NCBI GenBank assembly: GCA_034231615.1
Contig: CM067309.1
Location: 29,591,860-29,655,859, forward strand
Direction of reading: 5' to 3'
DNA from: Meghimatium bilineatum
Lineage: Eukaryota; Mollusca; Gastropoda; Stylommatophora; Philomycidae
Length of the DNA: 64,000 bases
Positions 34,291 through 44,427 of the stretch are shown in pieces. How positions within the stretch are numbered: position 1 is the stretch's first letter; the number at the start of each line of letters is the position of its first letter. The notes under the pieces are model-generated. The model had not been told where the DNA came from, ran no database searches, and saw nothing but the letters and a program-made list of their open reading frames with translations. Position numbers and translations under genes: made by a program.

Positions 34291-34522
34291 TCATATAAAA
34301 TCTTTCATGGGTAACTTTTTTTTCATGATATTCCCGTAACTGTCTTCTGCTACGACAGTTACTGTAGTGATGTTGGATGGCATATTGCTGACCTCTGACC
34401 TGCGAAGTGTGAATTCTGCTGGTGGAGCATTGCTAAGAAATTCCCAGTGGTGAAACACAGCGCCCTCTGGATCAGTGCGGAGTTCAATAATACGAAGACC
34501 TGATGGTGACCGGACACACAAT
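34291..34522 (-). CDS. host gene exon E, possible last coding exon
   Basis: On the minus strand a classical acceptor (pyrimidine-rich CTCTCTTCTCCTTCAACAG) precedes the exon. It completes a codon split by the previous exon (phase 2), then reads LCVRSPSGLRIIELRTDP, a WEFLSNAPP block, TTVTVVAEDSYGNIMKKK and LPMKDFI before a TGA at 34291-34293. Alternating hydrophobic segments suggest a beta-sandwich. No good donor is visible, so this may be the terminal coding exon. A cryptic donor (AAAA|GTTACC) would remove the last few codons. The ORF shows codon-like composition unlike the AT-rich surroundings. Confidence 0.6.
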
Positions 34523-34885
34523 CTGTTGAAGGAGAAGAGAGAAATGGATTCAAGTATATAACTTTCATAATCTAAACCTCAATTGGGTTGAGGTATAGAA
34601 ATTACAGTTTTGGCAGGAATATACTGTAAATCATTTGTCTTTTAACTTGCATCTCGATCTTGCAGTGTATGTATGTGGCATAAATTCAGATTTAGACATT
34701 ATCAAAGAGTTGATTGATTTGATGCCTATGAAAGACAACAGGAACCTATATTTTTGAAGCACTACTGAAGTGTACTACAGATATGAAGCTGAATCTATCA
34801 AAATGATTGTGCGTAACTACCAATGGAGCGTCCAACATGGTTGGAGATAAGAAAGGTGTCATAGCCCTGAGTCAGCATCATATGG
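34523..34885. other. intron sequence, nothing recognised
   Basis: AT-rich sequence between exon E and the Penelope insertion. Confidence 0.4.
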
Positions 34886-36321
34886 TAAAGCAAAATGAAT
34901 TAAACAGGTTACTAAAAACACTTACCTTGCCTATGAATAAAAATATATAAAAAAGTATATATAAAAAACATACAATAAAACTAAACAGGACAATTCTCCA
35001 CGTATCGGCTCAAATAGAACCTTTTTCAAGAGACAAACAACAGTAAACAGCACAATAATAAACAAAATAGATGACTTAGCCTGTCTAAAGCCACGTCTCC
35101 AAAACATAAAGCCACGTCTCCATGACACAGGAATGGAAACACATCTAGTAAAAGAGAAAATGCGTTCATTCATTATAAACAAACTGGAAAGTGGGAAATT
35201 AGAGGCAATATAGATGTGGTTGGGGTGTTTATAATGAATGCAAGAATAATATAAGAAAAAGACCCCTTTTGTCACTTTATCAGACAGGCAGGTTTTAAGA
35301 ACATAGTCACAACAGGCAAGACTGAAGGGAACAGAGACAGATGGGTACAACGTGAGAAAATATTAGTTTGACAACCTAGCAAGGCATGGAAACAACAATG
35401 ATCCTGATAACAATACTGTGGACAGAGAGCCATGGTCGCCTATGCCAACCAGAATGGCATATGATAATGATTGATGAGTAATGATGAGGTTGTGTGGTGG
35501 TGGGGTGAGTGGGTTTGGGGAAGGAAGGATACAAGAAGAATCATCATTTGAACACGCATGGAATGAATGTCAAACCAAATATAGACATAAACATATATAT
35601 ACAATCACACCTAAACATACATTGAAATGTATACACGCACCAAGAGTTAAGAAATAACTATATAACAAAATGGACACAGATTTGTGAAGGATACCCACAC
35701 AAAATGCACAGGCATGTAAATGTATCCACACATAGGAAAGGGCTCACACCAGAATAGGCATACATATTGACACAGAATGGAGATACATGCATTAACATAA
35801 ACAAGATCTCACATAAATACATATATACATAAATATGAACATGCATCCACATAAACAATAACATAAACATTCGCACACATAGAAACATATACATATATTG
35901 ATATAAATATAAACGTTCGTTCACATAAAGATAATGCTATAACAACTGCAAATGTATACATGCAAATGTGTGGCCCAAAGTAATTGTGTGAATACATAGA
36001 ACCATGTAAAACAAATTGCATATACAAATAACTATACATGTGTGGGCACCCATCGAAGAGACAACTGCAACAACACAGAGGAAATCAAAGTCTAAATATG
36101 TAAATGATTGAACAATAACAATATGGCATTCTAATGTACAATTGATGGACTAGAGTACAAAATAATCACATGTTGACATAAACAAACGAAAGAAGACATA
36201 AAGGAAATATATAGAAGTACGGCAAACACAAAAATAATTACTCACGAAAGTGTACATAGACAAATAATTACAAGAATCAGTGCAATACGGGAGTAGAGGG
36301 TATAAAGAAAAGGTGGGTAAC

Positions 36322-36600
36322 TCAAACAAAACGGTGATTAATGTTCATTCCGTGTGGTTGTAAGACTCCCATATGGCAAATGAGACGATATTCCAAGGAC
36401 TGACGTTGCCGGTCACCAGTATAACAACGTAACAAACCGGTTACAGAGACATCAGAGCTACCATGATGTGACGGGCTGTTAAAATGATTAGCCACTGGGG
36501 AGTCACGATGATTCGTGATATCTCTGAAATGTTTGGCGAATCTATCAGCTAAACGTCTACCAGTCTCACCAATATACTTCATATCACAACGCTTACATAT
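36322..36600 (-). pseudogene. PLE-A GIY-YIG endonuclease domain
   Basis: The frame reads CDMKYIGETGRRLADRFAKH, then VANHFNSPSHHGSSDVSV and LEYRLICHMGVLQPHGMN before a stop. Penelope elements use this C-terminal nuclease to cut the target. The YIGETGRRL core (Y, G, R) and the SLEYRLI helix, with its catalytic Glu, are intact. The frame is separated from the RT remnant by a break near 36600-36770. Confidence 0.8.
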
Positions 36601-36771
36601 GATAAGAGTATATTAAATTACGGGACAAACATGAAAAAGAATCCTGAATATCAAAGTGTGATTTAGGAAACTGTAACATGGGAGTGAGAATAACAAAAGG
36701 GCAAGTCAAACAATTTCGGTGACACGGGACAGTTCCTAGTTGACCTGCAGAAGTGCACAGACGAGAATGAA

Positions 36772-37421
36772 CTAAGAGATCACGAAGGTTTCTGTTCCTC
36801 CGAAAAGCACTAGTGGAAGAGAGGGAAATTCAGGATTGGAGATGGGATCTAACTGGAGGATAGAGAAATGTCGTAATAGGATACGTAGTGCCGGCATATT
36901 ATGAGGATGAAAAGTGATAGCCAGTATTGGGCGATCAGAGGTATGTTTAATAGATGGTACGAGGGCCACTGAGCGGGAAATAGTAAGAACACGTTGTAAA
37001 GCTGATGACAGGATATCCTCAGGGTATGAGCGAAAGCGAAAAAAATCCAGCATCTTAAGAGCTTGAACTTGGAAATCAACATCGTCTTGGCAGAGACGAC
37101 GAAGACGAAGCAGCTGAGAGAAAGGGAGGGCATGACGACAAGACCTTAGGTGAGATGATGTATAAAGAAGAAAACTATGAGAGGCCGTAGGCTTATAATG
37201 TACAGAAGTGGTAAGGGATGTGGATCCTATGGAAACACAAATTTCAAGGAAGTCCACAGAGGTGGAGGAAATAAGAGAGGTAAATTTAATAGCTGGATGG
37301 AAACCACCCACAACGTCAATGAAAAGGTTGAGGTTCTCAAGAGAAATATCAGTAACCCCAATTCCATCATCTATGTAGCGATGGAATATGGAAGGGACAG
37401 GGCCCTGTTCCCTTCAGTCTT
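36772..37421 (-). pseudogene. PLE-A reverse transcriptase C-terminal half
   Basis: On the minus strand the remnant starts at about 37421 with FHRYIDDGIG, the Asp-Asp catalytic loop of Penelope RTs, and continues with VDFLEICVSIGSTSLTTS, VHYKPTASHSFLLYTSSHLR and RHALPFSQLLRLRRLCQDD down to a thumb region. Everything N-terminal to the catalytic loop is missing because the inverted arm begins there. A stop and a frameshift separate it from the nuclease. Confidence 0.8.
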
Positions 37422-37582
37422 GCCTGTTGTGACTATGTTCTTAAAACCTGCCTGTCTGATAAAGTGACAAAAGGGGTCTTTTTCTTATATTATTCTTGCA
37501 TTCATTATAAACACCCCAACCACATCTATATTGCCTCTAATTTCCCACTTTCCAGTTTGTTTATAATGAATGCACGCATACT

Positions 37583-37708
37583 TGTGTGAAATCGTAACAC
37601 AACTGCTGATGATCTATGGAACAAAATGTTAATAATGTTACATACTTGTGAAATCGTAATGCAATTGTTGATGAGCTATAGAACAAAATGCTAACAATGT
37701 TACATTTC
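37583..37708. repeat. 62-bp unit, two copies inside PLE-A right arm
   Basis: The units contain ACTTGTGAAATCGTAA, CTGATGATCTATGGAAC and AAAATGTTAA. They match 48475-48650 and are oriented the same way. The left arm of the same element lacks them: its sequence runs directly from GCAT to TTTCTCTTTTAC. Confidence 0.85.
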
Positions 37709-38218
37709 TCTTTTACTAGATGTGTTTCCATTCTTGTGCCATGGAGACGTGGCTTTAGACAGGCTATGTCATCTATTTTGTTTATTATTGTGGTGTTTAC
37801 TGTTGTTTGTCTCTTGAAAAAGGTTCCATTTGAGCCGATACGTGGAGAATTGTCCTGTTTAGTTTTATTGTATGTTTTTTAAGTATACCTTTTTATATTT
37901 TGTTAATCCTAGGCAAGGTAAGTGTTTTTAGTAACCTGTTTAATTCATTTTGCTTTACTATTTGTTCATTTGGTTACTGCGGCACCCTCCGACCATTTAT
38001 ATAACATCATATGGAAAGTCTCAGAATTGGTACTGTCATAGAGATTAAACATATTAAATGGAACAAACTTTAGTGAAACGAAGTTTACCTGCAACTAGGG
38101 TATAAAGGGACACAATCAGAAATAATGCAACACGTTTTATTGGAACAAGTAATCTTGCATAAGAATGAGAGGAGCGTGAAATGTGGTGTCTGTGATGTCC
38201 ACATCTTCTTCTCGTTCA

Positions 38219-38500
38219 CAGTTTGACATGTCTACACAGCAAGTCCTGTTTTCTTAATAAATGCTGTATTTGAAAGCTCCTCAGTGCTCCCATACAACTT
38301 TCTGTGGATATCCATCTCTGTGGGCCAGTGTTCTTCCCTTAACTGGTTTAGTGTATTGCAGGATATGTTCAGTGGTCTGTTCTGCCTGCCCACAAGGGCA
38401 CAGTGGTGATAGGACCAATTTTAGCCTATTTAAGTGATGTCCACATAAATTCTGCATAACTTTTAAGATGCTATTGAGATGTGTCACAGTGTGTATTATT
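38219..38500 (-). pseudogene. antisense LINE-R-type C-terminal zinc knuckle fragment
   Basis: The minus strand reads LNRLKLVLSPLCPCGQAEQT, then TEHILQYTKPV. This is the CxC...H...C knuckle that ends RNase H-bearing LINE proteins (compare MCTCGQAAQSAKHILQEC at 41128-41180). The last Cys is lost, and YGSTEELSNTA-like sequence follows downstream in another frame. Confidence 0.7.
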
Positions 38501-38767
38501 TATCCATTCTACACAACCCCACACTCGTGTAATGTGTAGAGTGCCATTATTTTAATTGTGCGTCTCTAACGTGCAGATAGTAAAATAGCAATAATTTGTA
38601 CTGAGTGCTCATTATTTCTGTGCTCCACACACTGAAAGAACTACACCCTACACCCTAGTCTGTAGCATGCAGAAGAAATGTAGAGTACAGATATTATCAA
38701 CAGATAGTACTTTTTCTGCTTTGTAAAAACACAACTGATTCCTGCATATTTCAGGGGAGACAGTTAT
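38501..38767. other. unassigned; shares a motif with 6713-6760
   Basis: TTTGTACTGAGTGCTCATTA at about 38595 resembles 6715-6735 inside the LINE-G insert. The identity is unknown. Confidence 0.3.
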
Positions 38768-38960
38768 GTTAGAGATAGCAGCCATGTTTGTTATTGTATG
38801 TTAGAGATAGCAGCCATGTTTGTTATTGTATGTTAGAGATAGCAGCCATGTTTCTTATTGTATGTTAGAGATAGCAGCCATGTTTCTTATTGTATGTTAG
38901 AGATAGCAGCCATGTTTGTTATTGTATGTTAGAGATAGCAGCCATGTTTGTTATTGTATG
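38768..38960. repeat. 32-bp minisatellite, six copies
   Basis: The unit is TGTTAGAGATAGCAGCCATG followed by TTTGTTATTGTA, with a G/C variant in the second half. Confidence 0.9.
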
Positions 38961-39194
38961 TAGCAAAAAATACCAGCAAATTATCATGAGCAGCAACTAT
39001 CTAAAAATTGAGATTAAAAACAATAACAGTGTATTGGTGTCTACTAGGAAAGAACCCAAAGTAAGAAAATTGTACTGCACAATACACTAGGAAGCATTGT
39101 GGATTTACTATTTAAACTTCAATGTCAGCTCTTCAACAGGCTTTGTTAGATGGAACCAGTAAAATATTGTAATTAAATTCTATACTTGGAGCTA

Positions 39195-39622
39195 AGTATA
39201 CATGTGAAAGTTAAAAAAGGGCCAAGCAAAGAAATGTAAGTATCTAGGCAGAGTGTTCTCAGAAGACGGGAGACTGGGTAGATAAAGAGAGACAAAATGT
39301 CAGAAAGCCAACATAGTTTTATATCAATTAGCAGCACTGCTGAAACACCAGAACATTGATATGATCACAAGAGCGTTAATAAACACAGCGCTAATGCCGA
39401 CACTGTACTACCAATGCCAGACCTGGACTCTGACATAGAAACTAGAACAAAAACTCGATGTATGCGTAATATTGTGCATGAGAACAGCACTGGGGGGTAA
39501 CTTAAACAGATAGAATAAACAATGCCACTGTAAGAAATCTGGTGAAAACAATACTGTGCAAAGAATACATAGATACACAAAAGATCAAATCTGATGGCCA
39601 CCTAATCAGAATGGAACCAGAT
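39195..39622 (+). pseudogene. LINE-G-type C-terminal fragment, left of LINE-R insertion
   Basis: Frames give YLGRVFSEDGRLG, then CQKANIVLYQLAALLKHQNI, then LMPTLYYQCQTWTLT, the connection region of a LINE RT. Bases 39331-39622 are repeated at 41345-41636 on the other side of the inserted LINE-R with only about three differences. Stops interrupt it, so the LINE was dead before or after insertion. Confidence 0.8.
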
Positions 39623-41344
39623 AGTTGCTGAACTACCACACGGGATCAAAGTGGCAATGTATGCTGACGACCTGGTGATCTGGTGCACGGAAGAACATGC
39701 AACAGTGGCCACTAAACAAATACAAAGAGCTATCGATGCCCTAACATTATGGGCAAATAGATGGTGCGTCAGCATTAACACAGATAAGTGCAGCACTACA
39801 CTCTTTACCCTCTCACCAAAACAAAAAGCTGGTCATATCAAGATAGATGGAGAGCTCTTGAAAGAAGACAAACAACCCACATACCTCGGAGTTACTTTTG
39901 ATGATAAGCTGACATGGAAGCAGCACATAAACAAAGCAACAACAAAAGCCAGAAGGAAGTTAGCTATCCTGAGAAAACTAAGTGGAACCACATGGGGAGC
40001 CAGTGGAAATATACTCAGTAAAGTTTACCAGCAAGGCATAAGACCACACTTGGAATATGGTTCAGCTGCGTGGTGTCCTGCATCAAACACCACATTACAA
40101 GATCTAGATAAAGTACAAAACCAGGCACTTAGAATAATGTTGGGAGCAATGAAATCAACACCCATAGTAGAGATGCAGAAAATGGGAAGAATGCAAACAC
40201 TTGGCGAACGAAGAGACACAAAAGTACTAATTCAAGCAGAAAAGTTTCAGTGTATGCCAAGTCATCCAATGAAGGAAAGATTCCAAAATCTAGCAATGGG
40301 GCGACTGAAAAGGAGCAGCTTTATCCATCAAGCTAAACGACTCCGTAGACAACTTACAGACCTACCTGAAGTTGACAGCCCCTTAAGGTCTGTACCAGAA
40401 CAAACCCAGTGGAGTGAAAGCCATGGAATGCCAATATACATTCAGACCCATGTGAAAGGAATACTAAGCGAGGACGAACAGAACAGTGTGCAGCGAATGA
40501 CAGTCACCCTCAGTTTCCTGGATGAGGAATATCCACAAGATATATGGGTCAGAGTGTACACAGATGGGTCAGCACAGAATGCTGTGAGGAATGGAGGTGC
40601 AGGTGTATATATAGAATATCCACACAAGCCTAGAGATACAATCAGAACACCGACAGGAAAATTCTGCAATAATTATGATGCAGAAATCCAGGCAATTAGT
40701 GTGGCAGCTAAAAAACTGCTGAACTCCAACTCTGGCCTACAGCCTGTGGTATTCCTGACAGATGCAAGGTCAGTGCTTCAAGCTCTCCAGTCTGGAAAAC
40801 TAACAGACTTAAAAAAACTACTTAGCGAATTGTCTTACCAGTATAGGATAACCATGCAGTGGATACCCTCTCACTGTGGAATACCAGGAAATGAAAAAGC
40901 AGACCAACTGGCAAAAGAAGGTGCTGCCGAAGACCAACCAGATATACCAATCACCTACCATCAGAAAAAACAGATGATAAAGTCAATAAGAAAGCCACAA
41001 ACACCAACACAAGATGACTATCACATTATGAACAGACCAGAACAAGTTATAATTCTACGTCTCAGAACAGGACACAACCGACTCCGCAGTCACATGTATA
41101 CAAAGTTCAAGATTGGCAACACGGCCATGTGTACATGTGGACAGGCAGCACAGAGTGCCAAACATATACTTCAAGAGTGTTCTGAGCATGAAACGCTGAG
41201 GCAGACATATTGGCCAGAGGAAACAACACTGGAATCAAAGCTCTATGGGACACTGTATGAACTACAAAAGACAGTGAGTTTTATTAAGGAGACAGAATTA
41301 CAGATATAGACATGTTTCAAGTGAACGAAAGAAGAAGAAGAAAA
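39623..41344 (+). mobile_element. young 5'-truncated LINE-R insertion flanked by 292-bp direct repeats
   Basis: It inserts into the LINE-G fragment. The 5' end is truncated inside the RT (ELPHGIKVAMYADD) and the 3' end is a GAA repeat plus A run. The flanks 39331-39622 and 41345-41636 are equal-length near-identical copies, behaving as an unusually long target duplication. The reading frame is open throughout, unlike the decayed copies at 10.8-12.6 kb and 21.9-22.7 kb. Confidence 0.85.
39651..41309 (+). CDS. LINE-R polyprotein, RT C-terminus plus RNase H plus zinc knuckle
   Basis: An uninterrupted 552-residue frame that is also open upstream to about 39630. Near the start is the catalytic loop YADDLVIWC, followed by the thumb (LGVTFDDKLTWKQHIN, LSGTTWGASGNIL, LEYGSAAWCPASN). 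The RNase H domain lies at roughly residues 300-430 with all four carboxylate/His signatures: YTDGSA, DAEIQAI, FLTDARSVLQAL and WIPSHCGIPGNEKADQLAK. A CCHC-like knuckle, CTCGQAAQSAKHILQEC, follows near residues 493-510. RNase H degrades the RNA strand during retrotransposition in the I-like groups. The protein lacks the endonuclease and the RT fingers and palm N-terminus, so it cannot be autonomous. The annotated Met is internal to the RT. Confidence 0.9.
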   Translation: MAMYADDLVIWCTEEHATVATKQIQRAIDALTLWANRWCVSINTDKCSTTLFTLSPKQKAGHIKIDGELLKEDKQPTYLGVTFDDKLTWKQHINKATTKARRKLAILRKLSGTTWGASGNILSKVYQQGIRPHLEYGSAAWCPASNTTLQDLDKVQNQALRIMLGAMKSTPIVEMQKMGRMQTLGERRDTKVLIQAEKFQCMPSHPMKERFQNLAMGRLKRSSFIHQAKRLRRQLTDLPEVDSPLRSVPEQTQWSESHGMPIYIQTHVKGILSEDEQNSVQRMTVTLSFLDEEYPQDIWVRVYTDGSAQNAVRNGGAGVYIEYPHKPRDTIRTPTGKFCNNYDAEIQAISVAAKKLLNSNSGLQPVVFLTDARSVLQALQSGKLTDLKKLLSELSYQYRITMQWIPSHCGIPGNEKADQLAKEGAAEDQPDIPITYHQKKQMIKSIRKPQTPTQDDYHIMNRPEQVIILRLRTGHNRLRSHMYTKFKIGNTAMCTCGQAAQSAKHILQECSEHETLRQTYWPEETTLESKLYGTLYELQKTVSFIKETELQI

Positions 41345-41840
41345 GCAGCACTGCTGAAACACCAGAACATTGATATGATCACAAGAGCGTTAATAAACAC
41401 AGCGTTAATGCCGACACTGTACTACCAATGCCAGACCTGGACTCTGACATAGAAACTAGAACAAAAACTCGATGTATGCGTAATATTGTGCATGAGAACA
41501 GCACTGGGGGGTAACTTAAACAGATAGAATAAACAATGCCACTGTAAGAAATCTGGTGAAAACAATACTGTGCAAAGAATACATAGATACACAAAAGATC
41601 AAATGGGATGGCCACCTAATCAGAATGGAACCAGATTGCATTCCATCGATAACCTTCAATAAAAGATCATCTGCAAGAGAAAGTGGAAGATTCAGACGAA
41701 GATGTACAGATGACATCAGAGAAATACTAGAACACTAAAGCTGCACTGCAGCAGTGTCACTGATAGCAAAAGAAAAGACTTCAGCTTCCCATGATGCCTA
41801 GCAGGACACATGGATAGGACAAGACAAGACATGTGATGGA
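41345..41840 (+). pseudogene. LINE-G-type C-terminal fragment, right of LINE-R insertion
   Basis: After the 292-bp repeat, the frame continues beyond the insertion point: IKWDGHLIRMEPDCIPSITF, KRSSARESGRFRRRCTDDIR, EILEH, then decayed sequence to about 41840. Together with 39195-39622 it is one LINE copy split by LINE-R. Confidence 0.8.
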
Positions 41841-42600
41841 AGTTGTGGTGAAGGTAGTTAATCAGATTTTATCTCGGGGGCTGAAGCATTGTCAGTTTCA
41901 ACAACTATTGTTGGTAACAGCTCAGTACGGGGATCAGTTATACTTCTGCAAAGTTTGCTGGCTCAGTTGAGGAGCTATATTAGAAAAAGTGTAACATTTT
42001 TGGAAAGTTGAAATACATGTATTAATTATTTGAAATTTCATGACAACACATGGCTTTCTAAGTCTGGAATTTCTTGTAGATTTATTACATTTAAACATCT
42101 TAAACTTGCAGCTTCAAGTAAGAAATAATCTTATACATGAGGATATATCCCCGATTTTGAAACAAGATTATAACTTTAGAGATGCCAGCTTCTGAAATGA
42201 AACTACATAGGCATACTTTTCCCTAATCTACAGGAGACTAAACCAAAAGACTGTAAAATGTTTCTGTTATAAATGAACTAAGATCTCAATTTTTATTCAA
42301 TTCTGCTAGCATTTGTTCTATTGACAAGTGATTTTAAGCTTTCTAGGACTGATGTGAAAGTAGATTTTATGTGTAACCACAAATTTGCATGCAAGCTTGC
42401 CTACTTGTGATCACACATTTCATGACTGCAATATGGCTGAAGGATAGAACTATAGCTCAGTAGCAAATAAGACAAATAAATGTTAAAGGTTAGTTTTGAG
42501 AAATGTTAGGGCTCTGAAACTTCACACTACTATACCATTATATACATGAGTTAAAATAATATTGAAAATCCTAGGATTAACTTCAATCACTTTGTTTTAC
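41841..42600. other. no gene recognised
   Basis: AT-rich. No feature supported. Confidence 0.5.
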
Positions 42601-42604
42601 GCAG

Positions 42605-43245
42605 GTCTGCATTTTGAATGACTCTATGAGTATGATTAAGAAGGTACAAGTGGGTCTCGTTCGAAACGATGCCTGTTTCGGCAGCATTGGACTCGAAAGA
42701 CCATCGAGTCGAATGGCTGCTGGAACAGAGGGTGGATACTTATGGGAATGCCCCACGTGCTGTGAGGCCAGTTTTCTAATAAAGAATCAAGAAGTGGGTC
42801 TTGTTCGCGAACAGTGGATTGAGGCCTTGAGAAAGGCGAGCTTGAAAGTGGGTACATTTATTTTCGTGCCGGAACATGTGGGCGTTCGAGGCAATGAAAG
42901 AGCAGATCAACTGGCATCATGCGCGATTGTGGCACAGGGCGATGGGGCAATGGATCGTGCTGATGTTTTGAACTTCTTAAGAGATATAAAATGCGAGAGT
43001 GAGACTAATGTGGATGATGATTCCTTTTCAATGGCTAGGATTAAAGATCAGGGATTGAAATGCGGTGTTGCTAGAAGTGAACATTTTGGAGGGCGCAGAA
43101 GAATGATGTCAATCAGCATAGGACCGGTACTGTCAGCAGATGTGCAATGGCGGATACACTCAAGGAGAGATTGGAGCAACTATGGACGTGTCCAATTTGC
43201 ATTGATGATGATCCGATAACTAACTAACTAAACTAACTAACTATG
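42605..43245 (+). pseudogene. RNase H-type LINE 3' fragment with CTAA tail
   Basis: The frame 42614-43219 starts NDSMSMIKKVQVGLVR and, after an inserted SINE, continues EQWIEALRKASLKVGTFIFV, PEHVGVRGNERADQLAS. The NDS and H...GNERAD motifs are the third and fourth RNase H catalytic elements. A Cys/Arg-rich tail follows and the copy ends in a CTAACTAACTAA microsatellite (43219-43243). The upstream RNase H half is absent. It is a different family from LINE-R. Confidence 0.7.
42663..42790 (+). mobile_element. SINE-B, about 128 bp, with ~16-bp target duplication
   Basis: AAGTGGGTCTCGTTCG (42647-42662) recurs as AAGTGGGTCTTGTTCG (42791-42806). Removing the insert joins QVGLVR to REQWIE in frame. 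The body contains GGACTCGAAAGACCATCGAG, CGAATGGCTGCTGGAACAGA, GGGAATGCCCCACGTGCTG and ends AGTTTTCTAATAAAGAATC. Relatives lie at 50525-50600 and 58260-58490. Confidence 0.75.
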
Positions 43246-43450
43246 TTTTATATATATGTACTCTGTGCCTCTCAACAGAGTAACTAAGACTAGAAGAATA
43301 GAGACTGACTGGCAATATTAAACTTCCACATGTTACCTTTGCACATGGCAGCGGATGTAAAGATTGATATAATGCGCAAGTAGAACTAAAAAATAATCAG
43401 AAATGGTGATCTTATTGTGTTGGATCAAATGGATAGTGATAAATCTGACT

Positions 43451-43972
43451 GGATCTTTATAGCTAGTGATAGGTCATTGTGCAATGAGGATCTTTATAGC
43501 TAGTGATAGGTCATTGTGCAATGAGGATCTTTATAGCTAGTGATAGGTCATTGTGCAATGAGGATCTTTATAGCTAGTGATAGGTCATTGTGCAATGAGG
43601 ATCTTTATAGCTAGTGATAGGTCATTGTGCAATGAGGATCTTTATAGCTAGTGATAGGTCATTGTGCAATGAGGATCTTTATAGCTAGTGATAGGTCATT
43701 GTGCAATGAGGATCTTTATAGCTAGTGATAGGTCATTGTGCAATGAGGATCTTTATAGCTAGTGATAGGTCATTGTGCAATGAGGATCTTTATAGCTAGT
43801 GATAGGTCATTGTGCAATGAGGATCTTTATAGCTAGTGATAGGTCATTGTGCAATGAGGATCTTTATAGCTAGTGATAGGTCATTGTGCAATGAGGATCT
43901 TTATAGCTAGTGATAGGTCATTGTGCAATGAGGATCTTTATAGCTAGTGATAGATCATTGTGCAATGAGGCA
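43451..43972. repeat. 37-bp minisatellite, 14 nearly identical copies
   Basis: The unit is GGATCTTTATAGCTAGTGAT followed by AGGTCATTGTGCAATGA. Copies are virtually identical, implying recent expansion or strong homogenisation. It is not related to the 37-bp array at 59.5 kb. Confidence 0.95.
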
Positions 43973-43998
43973 TACAAGACACACATTTTTAGTATGAG

Positions 43999-44071
43999 AA
44001 TAGAGGTTGAAGCAGTTATTATCACTTGATGATGATGAGAGGTTGAAGCAGTTATTATCACTTGATGATGA
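43999..44071. repeat. ~36-bp duplication
   Basis: Two copies of GAGGTTGAAGCAGTTATTAT plus CACTTGATGATGAT. Confidence 0.85.
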
Positions 44072-44260
44072 TTTGCGATGCTATTTATTAGGGAACTTAT
44101 GGTATTTTCAATCCATGCTTGCCTCAAAATATCCAAAATGGACAGTGCCAATACGAACAGGTGGCATCTTCAGCTTCTGTCATTGTAGACATGCTGCTGT
44201 TTGGGATAATGAAAGAACATGCAGGATCATATAGGCAGATTCTTGACACTGAATGAGGGC

Positions 44261-44417
44261 CCACACAAGAAGGATGTATCGGGCTATTGGTGCAAATAAA
44301 ATGGCGACACAACAAATTTCCATTTTCTGGACTACATCCTGCTGGAAATCTTATTGGACAAGTGTCCTGCTACAAGAGAGATCCCGTGGGAGTTTGAGAA
44401 TTAATGCTGAAGAAGAA
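44261..44417 (+). mobile_element. SINE-A with 10-bp target duplication
   Basis: Flanked by GAATGAGGGC at 44251-44260 and 44418-44427. It is full length with a GAA tail. Confidence 0.85.
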
Positions 44418-44427
44418 GAATGAGGGC

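Larger units (their letters stand above)
34886..38004 (-). mobile_element. Penelope-like element PLE-A with inverted arms and 10-bp target duplication
   Basis: CATCATATGG flanks it at 34876-34885 and 38005-38014. The left arm (34886-35345) reappears inverted as the right arm (about 37412-37960), the usual architecture of 5'-truncated Penelope copies with an inverted partial terminal repeat. On the minus strand the internal part holds an RT remnant, a GIY-YIG endonuclease and a long 3' UTR (35346-36320). Each arm carries a hammerhead-like stem. The right arm has acquired two 62-bp repeat units (about 37583-37708) that are missing from the left arm. Confidence 0.85.

Noticed and set aside
34931-35350. 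139-codon hydrophobic frame and similar frames at 51100-51763
   Set aside because: They lie in Penelope arms and 3' UTR and recur in both copies, with no motif.
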